DNA of 64,000 nt. Source: Mauremys mutica. Taxonomy: Eukaryota > Chordata > Testudines > Geoemydidae. A model generated the notes under the pieces. It had not been told where the DNA came from and did not search any database. It was given only the letters and a program-made list of their open reading frames with translations. Below, one piece after another: positions 35,938 through 47,224 of the stretch. Each line of letters begins with the position of its first letter. Within the stretch, counting starts at the first letter, position 1. The stretch spans positions 144,221,012-144,285,011 of the forward strand of contig NC_059073.1 of assembly GCF_020497125.1 (NCBI RefSeq). Direction: 5' to 3'. The translations under genes and the position numbers were made by a program.

Positions 35938-37039
35938 TGTGACGTTGCACTCCATATGTTTTATGGAAATATGCTTGAGTGTGAATATGATGTAACTGGA
36001 ATATGCTTTATGCAAAAGGTCTCTTGTAAGGTATCATTACAAAGGTTACAACCTACTGAATACATTCATCCTATTTCTATGAATGTAGTATTCTTGTATC
36101 TGAAACTAGGAATATGAAGTATAACTCTGAGGTCCTATTGTAATTATGCAAAGCGTGGGCCCTTAATGGTGGTTTAGAATCTAGATGGCTCCCATTGACT
36201 AGGACAATTGGTTGTGAATGGCTTTATTTACCTGCAAGCCTTCCTGTGTATGTGTGGGCCAGCCTGTGGGTAATGAAGAATAAGGTCTCATAGGACATGT
36301 GACCATGTCACATGATACTGGAATCCAGCTTAAATCTGGTACTTTTCCATTTAGAAGGAATGGGGGGGACTCAGAGAGGCAAAAGATTCCCGCCTTGTAC
36401 CAGAGCTATAAAAGGAGGTAGAAGAGAAGAAAGGGAGAAAACCCAGACTAGGAAGGAGTCTAGTCTGTGAAAGAAGCCTATTGAAACATCTCTGAGGGTG
36501 AAAGATTACCTGTAATCAGTTTCTTGATGTATTAGGCTTAGACTTGCATGTTTTTGTTTTATTTTGCTTGGTAATTTACTTTGTTCTGTCTGTTATTACT
36601 TGAAACCACTTAAATCCTACTTTTTATACTTAATAAAATCACTTGTGTTTTATTAACAAACCCAGAGTAAGTGATTAATACCTGGGGGAGCAAACAGCTG
36701 TGCCTATCTCTCGATCAGTGGCATAGAGAGCAGGCAATTTGAGTTTACCCTGTATGAGCTTTATACAGAGTAAAACGAATGTATTTGAGGTTTGGATCCC
36801 ATTGGGAACTGGGTTTCTGGGTGTTGGAGATAGGTAACCTGCTGAGTGGTTTTCAGTTAAAGCCTGCAGCTTTGGGGGCGTGGTTCAGACCCTGGGTCTG
36901 TGTTGCAGCAGGCTATCATGTCTGGCTCAACAAGGCAGGGTTCTGGAAGTCCCAGGCTGGCAGGGAAAACGGGCTCAGAGGTAATTTCAGCACATCAGGT
37001 GACAGTCCCAAGGGGGTCTCTGTGACCGCACCTGTCACA
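35938..37039 (+). mobile_element. Solo LTR, TSD GTGAC
   Basis: This 1102-bp segment starts TGTGACGTTGCACTCC and ends GACCGCACCTGTCACA, so its tips TGTGAC... and ...GTCACA are inverted. A perfect 5-bp duplication GTGAC flanks it at 35933-35937 and 37040-37044. A TATA box (TATAAAAG, 36408-36415) lies about 220 bp upstream of an AATAAA signal (36632-36637), the normal LTR order of promoter, R and polyadenylation signal. No coding region remains. TG...CA and the 5-bp duplication fit an endogenous-retrovirus-type or Gypsy-type LTR. Confidence 0.92.
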
Positions 37040-37044
37040 GTGAC

Positions 37045-37472
37045 CTCTTGACAGTCAGGGCACTGCACTGTTGCAGGTCGTTATCTTTCACGAGCATCTA
37101 TTGTCTCCTTGGGGGACTAGTCAGCAGCTTACAAAGTTGGCTTGTAGGATCTGATAAAATCAGGACAATCCCTTGAAAATCCAGGACATGTGGCACCTCA
37201 GATGCAGCCCTGCAGGGCTGCTCCATTGAAAATCTGTGTGCTCAAATCTTCAAACTTAACTGAAGAACCAGCAAAAAACAAAGGATCAAGTACCCTGGAT
37301 ACTATAACAACTCAAGGCCATCCTGGCAGGCTCAATGCTTGGGGGAGGACTGAGTTAGCTCCATTGGGCCACTTCTAGACCTCTAAGATAGGTTTCCAAC
37401 ATCCCTGGGGAGTTAGCTGGCTGCTTCCCCTTAATGTTGAGGGGAGGTTTGAGTATATTTTTGATGTTATGC
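37045..37472. other. Intron, nothing recognised
   Basis: No exon or repeat end was supported between the solo LTR and the hAT transposon. Confidence 0.4.
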
Positions 37473-37480
37473 CCCTAGCC

Positions 37481-40244
37481 CAGGGGTCTGCAACCCGCGG
37501 CTCCGGAGCCGCATGCGGCTCTTCAGCCTCCTTGTTGTGGCTCCCTTCGGCCTTGACAAAAGAAAAAAAAAAGAAAAAAAAAGAATAACGGTTATTTATT
37601 AATTTAATTTTTATTTATATATTATTTTATTTTTGTTTATTTTGTTGCACAGTTATCTTGGAGTTCGAGGTGATACTTTAACATCGAATTTTTAAAAAGT
37701 TTTTATAATTTGTCAATTAAAATATGCGTCACATCCACGTCTATAGCCCTCGCCTTTACCTGCAGGCGGCTTCTTGAATGTGCGACCCCCGCGGTAAGCT
37801 AACCATGAATACATCCCAAAAAAGAAAAATCTCAGAAGAAAATAGAGTTTAATTCTGCATGGACAGATTCCTTTGCCTTCACTGCCAACGATGCTGGCTT
37901 ACCTGTGTGCTTGATATGTGGCGAGAAATTAGCAAACAACAAAAAATGTAACGTTGAAAGACATTTTCAAAACAAGCACTCAGCATTTTCTGAAAAGTAC
38001 CCAACTGAAGATGGGCGAAAGAGAGCGATTTCGGAACTACTATGGAAAATTGAGCAGAGCAAACATACTTTCAAGAAGTGGATCAATTCTCCAAACTCAA
38101 CTACAGCTGCTAGTTTTGTGGCAGCTCATGAGATCGTAAGGAGGGGGAAGCCGTTCACAGACGGAGAATACATGAAAGAATCGTTCATAAAAATATCAGA
38201 GCATCTATTCTCCAAATTCAAAAACAAACAGGAAATTATTCAGAAAATTAAAGAAATGCCTCTCTCTGCAAAGACCGTCAAGGACAGGACCATTAAAATG
38301 GCAACAAACCATCACCAGTAAGCAAACTGATGACATCAATTCAGCTCAAGCATATTCAATTGCCTGTGATGAGTCAAGTGATGTAAACGATATTGAGCAG
38401 ACAGCACTGTTATGCAGATATGTGAACTCTGATGGGCCGCAGGAAGAACTGATTGAACTCATACCGCTAAAGGGCCAAACGCGGGGACAGGACATTTGTG
38501 AGGCTGTTTTGAGTTGTCTAAAAGCCAAAGGAATAAACACCACTCACCTAGTGTCAGTATCTAGTGATGGTGCACCCAGTATGAGAGGAGCACAGAAGGG
38601 CTTTGTGAATGTACTTCAAAAGTCGCTGGATCGAGAGCTGATGATGTTTCACTGCATCTTGCACCAAGAAGCACTGTGCGCTCAAACATTCCCCCCTGAA
38701 TGTGTGGAAGTGATGAACCTCGTTATTAAGATAGTGAACAAAATAATTGCAAACGGGTTAAACCACCTACAGTTTTGTTCATGGTTAGATGAAGTCGAGA
38801 GCGCATATTTGGATCTCCTGCTGCACAACAGAGTTCGGTGGCTGTCAAGGGGAGACGTGCTGAAATGCTTCGCTGCTTGTCTGGAACATGTGAAAACCTT
38901 CTTGGAAAGCAAAGGCCTCAGCTATCCCGAACTGGGAGACCTCGATTGGCTGGAAAAGTTTTATTTCATGGTGGATATGACTAGTCACTTAAACACGCTG
39001 AATAAAAATCTCCAGGGAAAGGGAAGCACGGCCCTGCAGTTGCTGGAGGATGTTCTGGCGTTTGAGCACAAGATGACAGTGTTTGCCAGAGATGTACAGA
39101 GAGGTACGCTCTCTCACTTCCCCTCCCTGAGAGAGTTCAAAGAAGAGAACAATCACATAAATTGTGATTATTTACACCATGCAATTATGGCAATGCAAAC
39201 TGCATTTGGAGAAAGATTCAGCGAGTTCAGAAAGGAAAAAAACACTCTGTCCTGTCACACCGCTGGACATCGACCCATCCCTGCTGAACATATCCGCATT
39301 CACAGGGATAAGTCAACCCGATCTTGAAATTGAACTGGCCGACATAGCGGATAAAGACTTATGGGTGTCCAAGTTCAAAAGCCTGACAGCGGATCTCGAA
39401 GAAGTCGCCCATCAGAAGGCCACTGTCGCTAAAGAGCACAAATGGAATGATATTGAAAACCTCCCCAAACCCGACAAACTTGTTTTTGAAACATGGAGTG
39501 CCATTCCCGACACGTATATGAACATGAAAAAGTATGCATTTGGAGTCCTGTCCATCTTTGGCTCAACATACTTATGCGAGCAAGTTTTCTCGAGCATGAA
39601 CTTCATAAAGTCCAAATATCGCTCCCGCCTCACAAATGAGAGCCTACAGTCCTGTGTGAAGATCAAAGTCACATCTTACAGCCCCGACATAGGGAAAATC
39701 AGCATCGAGCTTCAGAAACAGAAGTCACATTAAACAGGTGAGAACACTAGCATTTAATAGGCTATTATTATTCAGATAAAAACATTTATTTCAGACCCGG
39801 AGCTGATATAGTTTTTTATTGTATGTTCAGGTGCTTCGGTTGATTGCTAGCTGAGAAAGAAACCCGAAGAGGATGAGAGCACACTGAAATGGACTTGTCA
39901 AAAAACATTCCTAATTTTATGTTTACTTTTTTAAAACTGCTAAGCTGCAACTATATGTTTTTTTATATTAAAGTGGGCTACGTTTTATTTTAATTTTACA
40001 CAAATACGGGAAGGACTCAAAAAGGCCTGCATAGTTCAGTGTTTAATTTATTTCAAAGTAGGCCTACACATGCACACTGCACTTCTGTTTGTTGTATTCT
40101 GTTGTTGTAACAGGTAAAATTAAAAAAAGATTAAAACTTTTAAAAGTTTATAAGCAGTGTTATGTTTTGCGGCTCCAGACTATTTTTCTTTAGTGGAAGA
40201 GGGGGCAAAATGGCTCTTTTGATAGTAAAGGTTGCCGACCCCTG
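37481..40244 (+). mobile_element. Autonomous-type hAT transposon, 8-bp TSD CCCTAGCC
   Basis: This 2764-bp element begins CAGGGGTCTGCAACCCGCGG and ends GGTTGCCGACCCCTG, with terminal inverted repeats of about 15 bp. Perfect 8-bp duplications CCCTAGCC lie at 37473-37480 and 40245-40252. It contains one transposase gene on the + strand (37805-39733) with three frameshifts, plus AT-rich non-coding ends. Subterminal words GCATGCGGCTCTTCAG and AAAATGGCTCTTTTGAT hold GGCTCTT in direct orientation. Because the transposase is nearly complete, this copy is young or was lost only recently. It is probably related to the vertebrate family that gave rise to GTF2IRD2-like domesticated transposases. Confidence 0.95.
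37805..39733 (+). pseudogene. hAT transposase, BED-type zinc finger, three frameshifts
   Basis: The frame opens at ATG 37805 (MNTSQKRKISEENRV) and shifts near 37852 into a frame with FNSAWTDSFAF, then the zinc-finger motif CLICGEK...VERHFQNKH. It shifts again near 38302-38310 into the frame with AYSIACDESSD, VSSDGAPSMRG, MMFHCILHQEALC and NRVRWLSRG, and a third time in the A-run at 39235-39243. It ends with the hAT dimerisation block (GSTYLCEQVFSSMNFIKSKY) at TAA 39733. The acidic catalytic candidates in CDESSD and SSDGAP and the C-terminal block are kept. The family is close to the transposases behind GTF2IRD2. The three single-base shifts inactivate this copy, unless those in the homopolymers are assembly errors. 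Confidence 0.9.
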
Positions 40245-40252
40245 CCCTAGCC

Positions 40253-41257
40253 CTTTAACTTTTCTGATGCACTCTTCACTGTGGTAAGTAGCGTGTGCAT
40301 GTTTGATCTGTTTGGTATGAGATATAAGAAAGTTCCTTTTGTACTTCTTATGCAGTAAAAGGACAGGATGACAAGTCCAAGCTAGTGAGAAAATCTATAA
40401 AGTCCACTGGGGTGATGGCCTTTGCCAGAGACCCTGAGGGGGCACCCACTAAAATCATTAGCCTTACTTAAAAAATCTGTGCAGTTTCTATTGATTAGAG
40501 ACCAGAATGTACTTAACATAGGAATGATTCTTCTGAACCTATGAAGGCCTTATATTGCAGCCTTACCTTACTTAACTATTAACCACACTTTGATTATACA
40601 TAAATTAACTGCAAGAATAGATGAATAATACAGTCACATAACTATATAATCAAATCAAATGATTAACTACAAACCCCCATGTAAACGGTAAAAGCAGTTA
40701 AGAAGGGAAGGGAATACGTATGTAGTTCTGTTTAAATGCATTGTAATACAATAATTATACCTAAGTCCACTGTAAATTGCTACATTATACATTAAGGAAT
40801 TGTAAATTGAAAGTATGGCTACCATTAATGAAGCTCCTTTTTCACTGAGAATAAGTTAAGTTCTATGAAGTTGCTTGAGTGTCAATCATATTTAATACAG
40901 GGGTCTTTTTGGTGCTTACCATTCTAATATGTGCCTTGTAATAGAGTACCAGGAACTGTGCCAAGATGCAGCTAGAGGTAAAAATATACTATAGCTGGGC
41001 CAGTAATGAGGCCAGTAGTTCCCTGCAGGTTAGTTATAACAGGCTCCTCTGATAGGGAACGTGAAGGGAGGAAGGACTAGAGGGACTCATGTGATCCGGA
41101 TTATTTTCACGTAGGGCTTTGCTTTCCAGTGCTCTGAGCAACTATGATTCCCATTGACTCCTCTGGGAGCTGTAGGCACTCGGCACCTCTGAAAATCAGG
41201 CCATTGCTGTATGGTGTTGGGCAGGCTGTGTAGGGTGGGATTTTCAATAGAGTCTAA
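40253..41257. other. Intron with a decayed repeat trace
   Basis: Words such as GATTCCCATTGACTCC and CTCTGAAAATCAGGCC at 41150-41200 recur in degraded form near 42650-42720 and 44730-44790, suggesting an old unnamed repeat family. Borders cannot be set. Confidence 0.35.
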
Positions 41258-41695
41258 GGGTACAGCTACACTGCAATCAGAGACCTGACTGCATTTGTGG
41301 ACATACCTGAGCTAGCTTTGATCTAGCTTGCTTGAATTAGCAGTTTAGGTTATACAAGCCCAACCCAGATCCTAGGTCTGTATTCAAACAGCTAGCCTGT
41401 GGACTGGGATAGCAGGAGGTTACATAGGTTGGAACAGAGATGAATTAGTTGACCTAGGGACTTGGGACAATAGCAGGACTGGGATGGTAAAGGAGCGAAG
41501 CAGGTCAGGATTGAGGTGTATTGGCAGAGCTGTGGGTGGAGAATGGGACTGCAATAGCAGACGGTGCTGGGGATTAAAATTGTGTTGAATTAGCACCGCT
41601 GTGTTTGGAGACCCAGGACTACAATAGCAGCTAATGCTGAAGATAAGAATTGTGGTACATTGGCACAGCTGTGTTCAGGGTGAGTTTAACAGTAT
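41258..41695. repeat. MITE end followed by a ~70-bp degenerate tandem repeat
   Basis: AAGGGTACAGCTACACTGCA at 41258 is a GTCTACACT-type element end. From about 41400 a unit of roughly 65-75 bp recurs four times: GGGA(T/C)AATAGCAG-like, then ATTG(G/A)-GGTGTATTGGCAG, AGCTGTG. The clearest copies are GGACTGCAATAGCAGACGG (about 41547) and GGACTACAATAGCAGCTAAT (about 41614). It is non-coding. Confidence 0.6.
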
Positions 41696-42125
41696 CAGTC
41701 TCTAGCTCAAACTTGAGTTATTTGTTCTTCTCATGAGCAGTAAACTCTCATTTTTTTGGTTGAAGAATGCTGACTATTTCTGAAAACTACCCCATAACAC
41801 ACTACAGGCATGGCTGAATAGTTGGAAAGGTTTAATGGCTGCTCCTACTGTGCATGTTCCTTTACCCAGGAGACTTTGTATCCTTATTAATTCATAGACG
41901 TTGCCTTCACTCTGCTTCTCAGAATCTCCTTCTTCCGCCACCTGCCAGGCACATCATGTAGATGTTCTCTGAAGCTATGGTGGCTCTGAAAAAAAGTTTT
42001 TGCCACAGTGCTTATATTAACAGCTCTTTTCCTTGTTTATGGTCTTGTCTAAGACTCCTGCTGCCCTGACTGGGTCAGTGGGTGGAGAAAGGAAATGTTT
42101 TCAAAAGCAGCCACTAATTTTAGAT

Positions 42126-42601
42126 CAGGGGTCTCAAACATGCAGCTCGCGGAGTTATTTGCTATGGCCCGCCAAGATCCCCACGCCCTCCCCACCAGAG
42201 TTATTTCCTGTGGCCGCCAAGCTCCCCTCACCCATCCCCCCCTGCCTCCAGCGTGCCTCATCCCCACTCCTCTGCCTACCTCTAGGCACTTTCCGCTGCC
42301 AAACAGCTGCTTGGCAGCGCTTAGCACTTTCCAGGAGGGAGGGGAGAGGAGCGGGGAGCCGTGCACTATGGGGAGGAGGTGAAGAAGAGGCGGGGCAGGG
42401 GTGGGGATTTGGGAAAGGGGTTGGAATGGGGGCAGGGAAGGGGTGGGAAGGGGCAGGGTGGGACCTCATGGTAGGGGTGGAGTGGAAGGGCCTGGGGGGT
42501 GGGCTTTTGTACCTATATGAAAAGGTGTCAGTGATGTGGCCCTCGGGCCAATGTACTAGTCCTTGTGTGGCCCTCATGGTGGTTTGAGTTTGAGATCCCT
42601 G
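42126..42601. mobile_element. hAT MITE with 8-bp TSD TTTTAGAT
   Basis: This 476-bp element has ends CAGGGGTCTCAAAC and GTTTGAGATCCCTG (inverted, one mismatch) and a perfect 8-bp duplication TTTTAGAT at 42118-42125 and 42602-42609. The interior is G- and C-rich and gives long spurious frames on both strands. TATGGCCCGCCAAG near the left and GATGTGGCCCTCGGGCC near the right are typical subterminal hAT blocks. The tips resemble the autonomous element at 37481 (CAGGGGTCTGCAACC), so that family could have mobilised it. Confidence 0.93.
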
Positions 42602-42609
42602 TTTTAGAT

Positions 42610-43865
42610 GCTCAACGAGACACACTGAGCCTGACCTTTCAGAACACCAGCAGCTCACACAAACTTTATTTTTGGAGTTATGCGTGCTCAGTGCTTCTGA
42701 AAATCAGATCAACTACCAAGCTGGGTACCCAGAATCACAAGACAGTCTTAATCATTTTTGTTTAAATATTTACACTATATGGGCTTTCCTAGCTAATAGA
42801 TTCTTCAGCTTCCATTGATGGGCTAGGCTAGAATGTGTCAAGGTTAAACTGTGTAATACACAAACTACTTTCCCCCTCCTATTGCCAATTCCCTGCAAGC
42901 AAAGGGGGTTTGACATTAAGCTGTTAGTGCTCTCAGTAAGCAGAGAGTGAGTGAGGAGTTCTCTCCTCTTAGACTAATCTTACCTAGGTTCAACATACTA
43001 CATTGTATTTTGGGATTAGACACTCCAGATTAGCCCAGCGTGTAGAACTACAGTTAGTTAGAACTTGCTTTGTCAAATAACTTTGATTTTATGAAAATGG
43101 TTTTCATCAAACAAAAATATTGGCAAACAAAAATATTCTGGTTTTGGTTTTGTTTGTGAAACGGAAAAAATGTTCCCCCAAACCCAAGGATTTTTACTGA
43201 AAATGGTTTTTGAAAACCAAACATTTTAACAGAAAATCTGGCAAAAACTAATTTTTTTCTGAATTTCCCTGGGGAAAAAAATTAGCATTTTTTCAACCAG
43301 CTCTATACAGAACTTTTCATTTCTAGCTTATTGGTCAGAATCCAAGCCAGGCTATGCTTATCTGCTTGGTCTGCAAGAGATGAGCTGTACAGGGAGATCT
43401 CAATTCTGATTTTAATAGACAGTTGCCCACGTTATAAAATACACCAGAGTTTGATGAGGATGTCCCCTTGTTGGCATTCTCACGTGACAGGCCAATTATG
43501 ATGTGAGCAGTGAAGATGGACTTGGAGGAGATTCCTGCAGAGAGCGATTGAGGCACCGTGGTGGGTTAGCATGCATTTCTGCTAAGAGGGCTTCAGCGAT
43601 TCTAAAGCCGCACGGAGCTCTCCAGTCTCCAGCACCTCTCACGCATGAAATTCACAAAACAGAACGTTAAAAAAAACAGACAAAAAGTCAGCGAGCCAGA
43701 TAATAAATTTACCCTGGCAGCTTCTCGCACACTTGACACTGGGAATTGGAATTTTCCCATCCTAGTCTGAGCTTAACTGAAATGGAAGCCTTTCACTCAC
43801 AGCACAGAATCCAATTTGGGTAAATCTCCTTCAAATACAAGACAGTATTTGCTGGTGGCTCTTTT
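42610..43865. other. Intron with A/T-rich low-complexity patch
   Basis: From about 43090 to 43300 repeated words such as CAAACAAAAATATTGGC and GAAAATGGTTTT resemble the degenerate tandem block at 3955. The rest shows no supported feature. Confidence 0.4.
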
Positions 43866-44115
43866 AAGGCTACATCTGCATGGCGAGCTAGGGGTGTGAT
43901 TCCCCTGCTCATGTACACACACTCCTCTCCTTGAATTAGTGCCAGTATAAATAGCAGCATAGCTGTGTAGCACAGGTAGCAGCAGCAGGGGCATGGCTTA
44001 GCCGAGCCAAGCACAAACCCATCTGAAACTGCTGCTATTTATACTTGTGCTAACTCAATAAATCACACCCCTAGCTCATAATGTTGAAGTAGCCAGTGTC
44101 AGCAAGCCTGATGCA
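43866..44115. mobile_element. MITE with inverted GAGCTAGGGGTGTGA ends
   Basis: The left part AAGGCTACATCTGCATGGC, GAGCTAGGGGTGTGATTC and the right part AATCACACCCCTAGCTCATA are inverted. Internally GCCAGTATAAATAGCAGCA is inverted to TGCTGCTATTTATACTTGTG, giving a long imperfect palindrome. It is a relative of 24293. No coding sequence. Confidence 0.7.
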
Positions 44116-45039
44116 TCGCTACAGAATCTGACTTTTATTGGCGGGTGGGCAGCTTCCACTGCATTTCAGCCAGTGCTGAGAGGACGGGAAGATTAACTTC
44201 AGCTGGGAGACCTGCCAAACTTTTCAGAAATAGTTTGAATAATCAGAGCGTTCCTTAGTTCACATCCCCTCCAGATAAGACGGCGTATGGCATCGCTGCT
44301 CCTTGCTGTAACTGGGACTCGACAATGAGTGTCTCACCCATCTAAACTATTTAAAAAAGAAAGTGGTAGAAGATGAGCTGCTGAGAAATTGTGCCTGTTC
44401 AAGCAAAAATGCTAGCAATGTTGGAATTTGATTTCATATGGCTCTTAGATTGCATGGAAAACAACACAATAATAAAAAAAACTTCACCAATATTTGGTTC
44501 CTATAACATTTGTCATTGTGAGCAGATGCTGACAATTTTAGTCTAAGATTTTTCAAGGCCACCTAAAAGGATTTAAGCATCTAGATCCTATTAATTTTAG
44601 TGGGAACTGGGTGGCTTTGAAAATCTCTGAAGGCTGCAGCCTGATTGATCGTGACAGAGGGAATATCTGGCATAAAAATCCCAAGAGCTGACAAGGTCAA
44701 GGAGACTGATGGTCTGATTCTCAAAGTCGCTGAAACGCTCACAGCTCCTATCTAAGTCTGTGGGAATTGTGGGTGGCACCTCTCAAAATCAAGTCATAAG
44801 GGTACAAGATGAAGCCACCTCAGGTATGTTCTGGGAGAGAACATGCTTGAGTCCAAGGAGATAAAAGGAAATGATCTAGATCAGGACCACTAAGATTTTT
44901 TTTCCAGAGGGTTAGAGGGACTTAAAAGTCTTCAGTAAGGCAGGCATAAAAGGTATATATGTTATATACTGATGTTCCTGATGAAGTAAAATATTGTCAG
45001 TAAGACAATATAGTCCCTGCCTGCTTTCTCTATTTACAC
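44116..45039. other. Intron, nothing recognised
   Basis: No supported exon or transposon end. An old repeat trace lies at 44730-44790. Confidence 0.4.
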
Positions 45040-45560
45040 TGGCGTGGCCAGCACTAGTAAAGATTTGCCAGTATAGCTATACCAGCAAAACCTTTTAGTG
45101 TAGACACAGTTTGTACCAGCAAGAGTGTTTTTGCCAGTATAGGTTATACCAGTTCCCAGAACAAAATAAGGTCTACTAGAAAAGCACTCTTGCTGGTATA
45201 ACTATGTCTACACTAAGGGTATGTCTACACTGGAAACTTCAAAGCGCTGCCGTGGGAATGCTCCCACGGCTGCACTTTGAAGTGCGAGTGTGGTTGTGCA
45301 CGAGCTCTCCCAGCACTCCTGGTAATCCACGCTCCCAGCACTTGGAGCCTGTCTACACTAGCACTTTAAAGTGCTCAGACTTGCTGCACGCAGGGGGGTG
45401 ATTTTTCACCCCCCTGAGCCAGGAAGTTCGAGCGCTATAAAATGTAAGTGTAGACAAGCCCTAAGACTTTTGCTGGTATAGAAATGTCGTTAAAAAAAAG
45501 TCAACCCGTAGCCAACATTACTGTAAAGGCAAAAGTTTCTAGTATGGACCTGGCTTTAGT
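45040..45560. mobile_element. MITE interrupted by a second, palindromic MITE
   Basis: The outer element spans about 45040-45213 and resumes at 45465-45560, with recurring TTGCTGGTATA and CCAGCAAAACC-type words in both orientations. Joining the two sides across the insert restores continuous CACTAAGACTTTTGCTGGT, showing that the inner element arrived later. Confidence 0.7.
45217..45461. mobile_element. Palindromic MITE, 3-bp TSD TAA (PIF/Harbinger-like)
   Basis: This 245-bp element starts GGGTATGTCTACACTGG and ends AAGTGTAGACAAGCCC, with TAA at 45214-45216 and 45462-45464. Internal hairpins such as GCCGTGGGAATGCTCCCACG and GGGGGGTGATTTTTCACCCC, and AAAGTGCGAGTG against GCACTTTAAAGTGC, make it strongly foldable. 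A TAA target duplication with short inverted ends suggests PIF/Harbinger mobilisation; this is the best-defined GTCTACACT-ended copy in the window. Confidence 0.82.
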
Positions 45561-45645
45561 ACCAAGTTAGTACATCTGGGTTAGATCTCATCAGTATGGT
45601 AGACTTGGGAATCACCACAGCAGAACAGGCCAATGGATCATTTAA

Positions 45646-45909
45646 AGTCTGTCTACACTGTAATTAAACACCTGCGGCTGGCCCACATCAGCTGACTCAG
45701 GCTCATGCTACAGGGCTGGAAAATTGTGGTGTAGATATTCGGGCTTGAGTTTGAGCCTGAACCCTGGGATCCGGCAAGAGGAGAGGGTCCCAGAGCCAGA
45801 GTTCCAGCCCCAATGCCTTCACTGCAATTTTATAGCTCTGTAGCTTGAGCCCAAGTCTGCTGACATGGGCCAGCCACAGTGTTTAATTGCAGTGGAGACA
45901 AACCCTTAG
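45646..45909. mobile_element. Palindromic MITE
   Basis: The left part TCTGTCTACACTGTAATTAA and CGGCTGGCCCACATCAGCTG is inverted relative to TGACATGGGCCAGCCACAGT and TTTAATTGCAGTGGAGACAA at the right. The arms are over 60 bp with a GC-rich centre. The R2-like coding fragment starts within two bases of its right end. Confidence 0.72.
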
Positions 45910-45910
45910 T

Positions 45911-46138
45911 TTAGCTGACACCCTGAGAGTGAAGGGCTACGAGGTGCAGATGGACGCCCTGATCGTCAGAGCCCTGGGCGCCTGGGACCCCTGCAACGAG
46001 TGAGTGCTGCGGACCTGCAGGATCGGTCGACGCTACGCACGGCTCATGCGGCGCCTCATGGTCTCAGACACCATCCGATGGTCCAGGGACATCTACATCG
46101 AGCACATCACCGGCTACCAACAGTACCAGGAGGCGTGA
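45911..46138 (+). pseudogene. R2/NeSL-type LINE, C-terminal restriction-like endonuclease fragment
   Basis: The frame from 45911 to TGA 46136-46138 reads LADTLRVKGYEVQMDALIV, then ALGAWDPCNE, one in-frame TGA at 46001-46003 (probably a mutated CGA), then GRRYARLMRRLMVSDTIRWS and EHITGYQQYQEA. The VDALVVGALGAWDP-like and MxRLMVSDTIRWSRDIY motifs belong to the C-terminal end of non-LTR retrotransposons with a restriction-like endonuclease (R2, NeSL and relatives). Only the last 75 codons are present: a 5'-truncated insertion, followed by a 3' UTR of several hundred bases. The family assignment is from motif memory. Site specificity of the parent element is unknown; this copy is not in rDNA. Confidence 0.72.
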
Positions 46139-46715
46139 GCCAGAGTGACATCGTTCTTCGACTACGAGAAAGAGACAAAGAGACTTTCTCCGTTGGATCA
46201 TATGAACTGGAACCATAAACTCCCTGAACATTAAATCTCACCAAATGAAGGTCAATCCATCCTTATCATCATATCCACTCATTATACTCCACACCTGAAC
46301 ATAGCCACTTTATGAACTTCATACCCTCATATCTCAATGTCTGTACTTTGACCCATCAACCTTTTACCTCCAATCGGGGATATTGCAGATTATGTATTCC
46401 TTATGCCACCCGTCTTAAACCAAACTTTGCACACTCGATAATCTGTATGTTATTCCCTGATAACCGGAAACTTCTATGCTTAAACTCTGTACCGTTCCCT
46501 TTTTTTTTTTTTTTTAAACATTCTGTTGCTGGCGGTGGCCAATGCTGGATGCCTCAGATAAAGGTGCAATGCATCCTCCCTACAATAACGAACCAAATTC
46601 TGCAATTTTATACCATAAAAGGCCACTCAGTGTTTTTATTTTGGGATGTTTATTCTCTCGAATGTTCATTGTTGGAATATGTGACTTTCAAATGTGGGGA
46701 AAATACCTGAAATAG
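46139..46715 (+). mobile_element. Probable 3' UTR of the R2-like LINE fragment
   Basis: Non-coding sequence directly after the endonuclease stop, with a T-run at 46500 and ending near GGGGAAAATACCTGAAATAG. It lacks other repeat hallmarks. Its right border, and whether all of it belongs to the LINE, are uncertain. Confidence 0.4.
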
Positions 46716-47224
46716 ATCACACTTTTTTTTCCTCTCAATTTCATACTTCATTTTGCAAAGATCAGTCTGTTCTCCTCCTCCTCCTCCCCCACACTTGCTC
46801 CCCCCCTTCCTTTATTCCATAGAGAGCATTCCCGGAGAGTGATGGTGACAGGCTGGGATTCTCATATTGGGATCTTTGCCATTAGTCTTCACTTCCAGTT
46901 TTTGTGTCATAAATAAGTCGATTAAATATCCTGCCAGGAGATGGCTAGTAGTCTGCGATGGTTCTTAATTAGAATTTATGGTTTGTTTTCTCAGCTTTGG
47001 TGGTTGGCTGGGGAGTCAGAGGCAGTCAGTTGGCTGAACAGCTCCATGTGTTGGCACTATGCTGTGAAGCTAGAGAGAATAAAAAAAAAACCAAAAAAAA
47101 AAAAACCACCTTAATGGTTGGAAAATGAAGAGGAATAATAGCCCATTTGTCATGGATCCAGGACCACGAGGTGCCCCTTTTGGAGAAGGAGAAGGAAAAA
47201 TTACAGGTAGTTACACTGTAAGCA
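46716..47224. other. Intron with a possible conserved segment
   Basis: The part 46850-47075 looks single-copy and moderately complex (GTCATAAATAAGTCGATTAA, TCTTAATTAGAATTTATGG) and could be a conserved non-coding element. A-rich sequence follows at 47080-47105. No exon found. Confidence 0.35.

Noticed and set aside
42033..42658. 184-codon + frame and 167-codon minus frame
   Set aside because: They span the borders of a hAT MITE and its G-rich middle; no domain or splice context.
45911..46218. Functional small gene
   Set aside because: The frame is the tail of an R2-like LINE with an in-frame stop; the longer + frame starting at 46000 is a shifted shadow.
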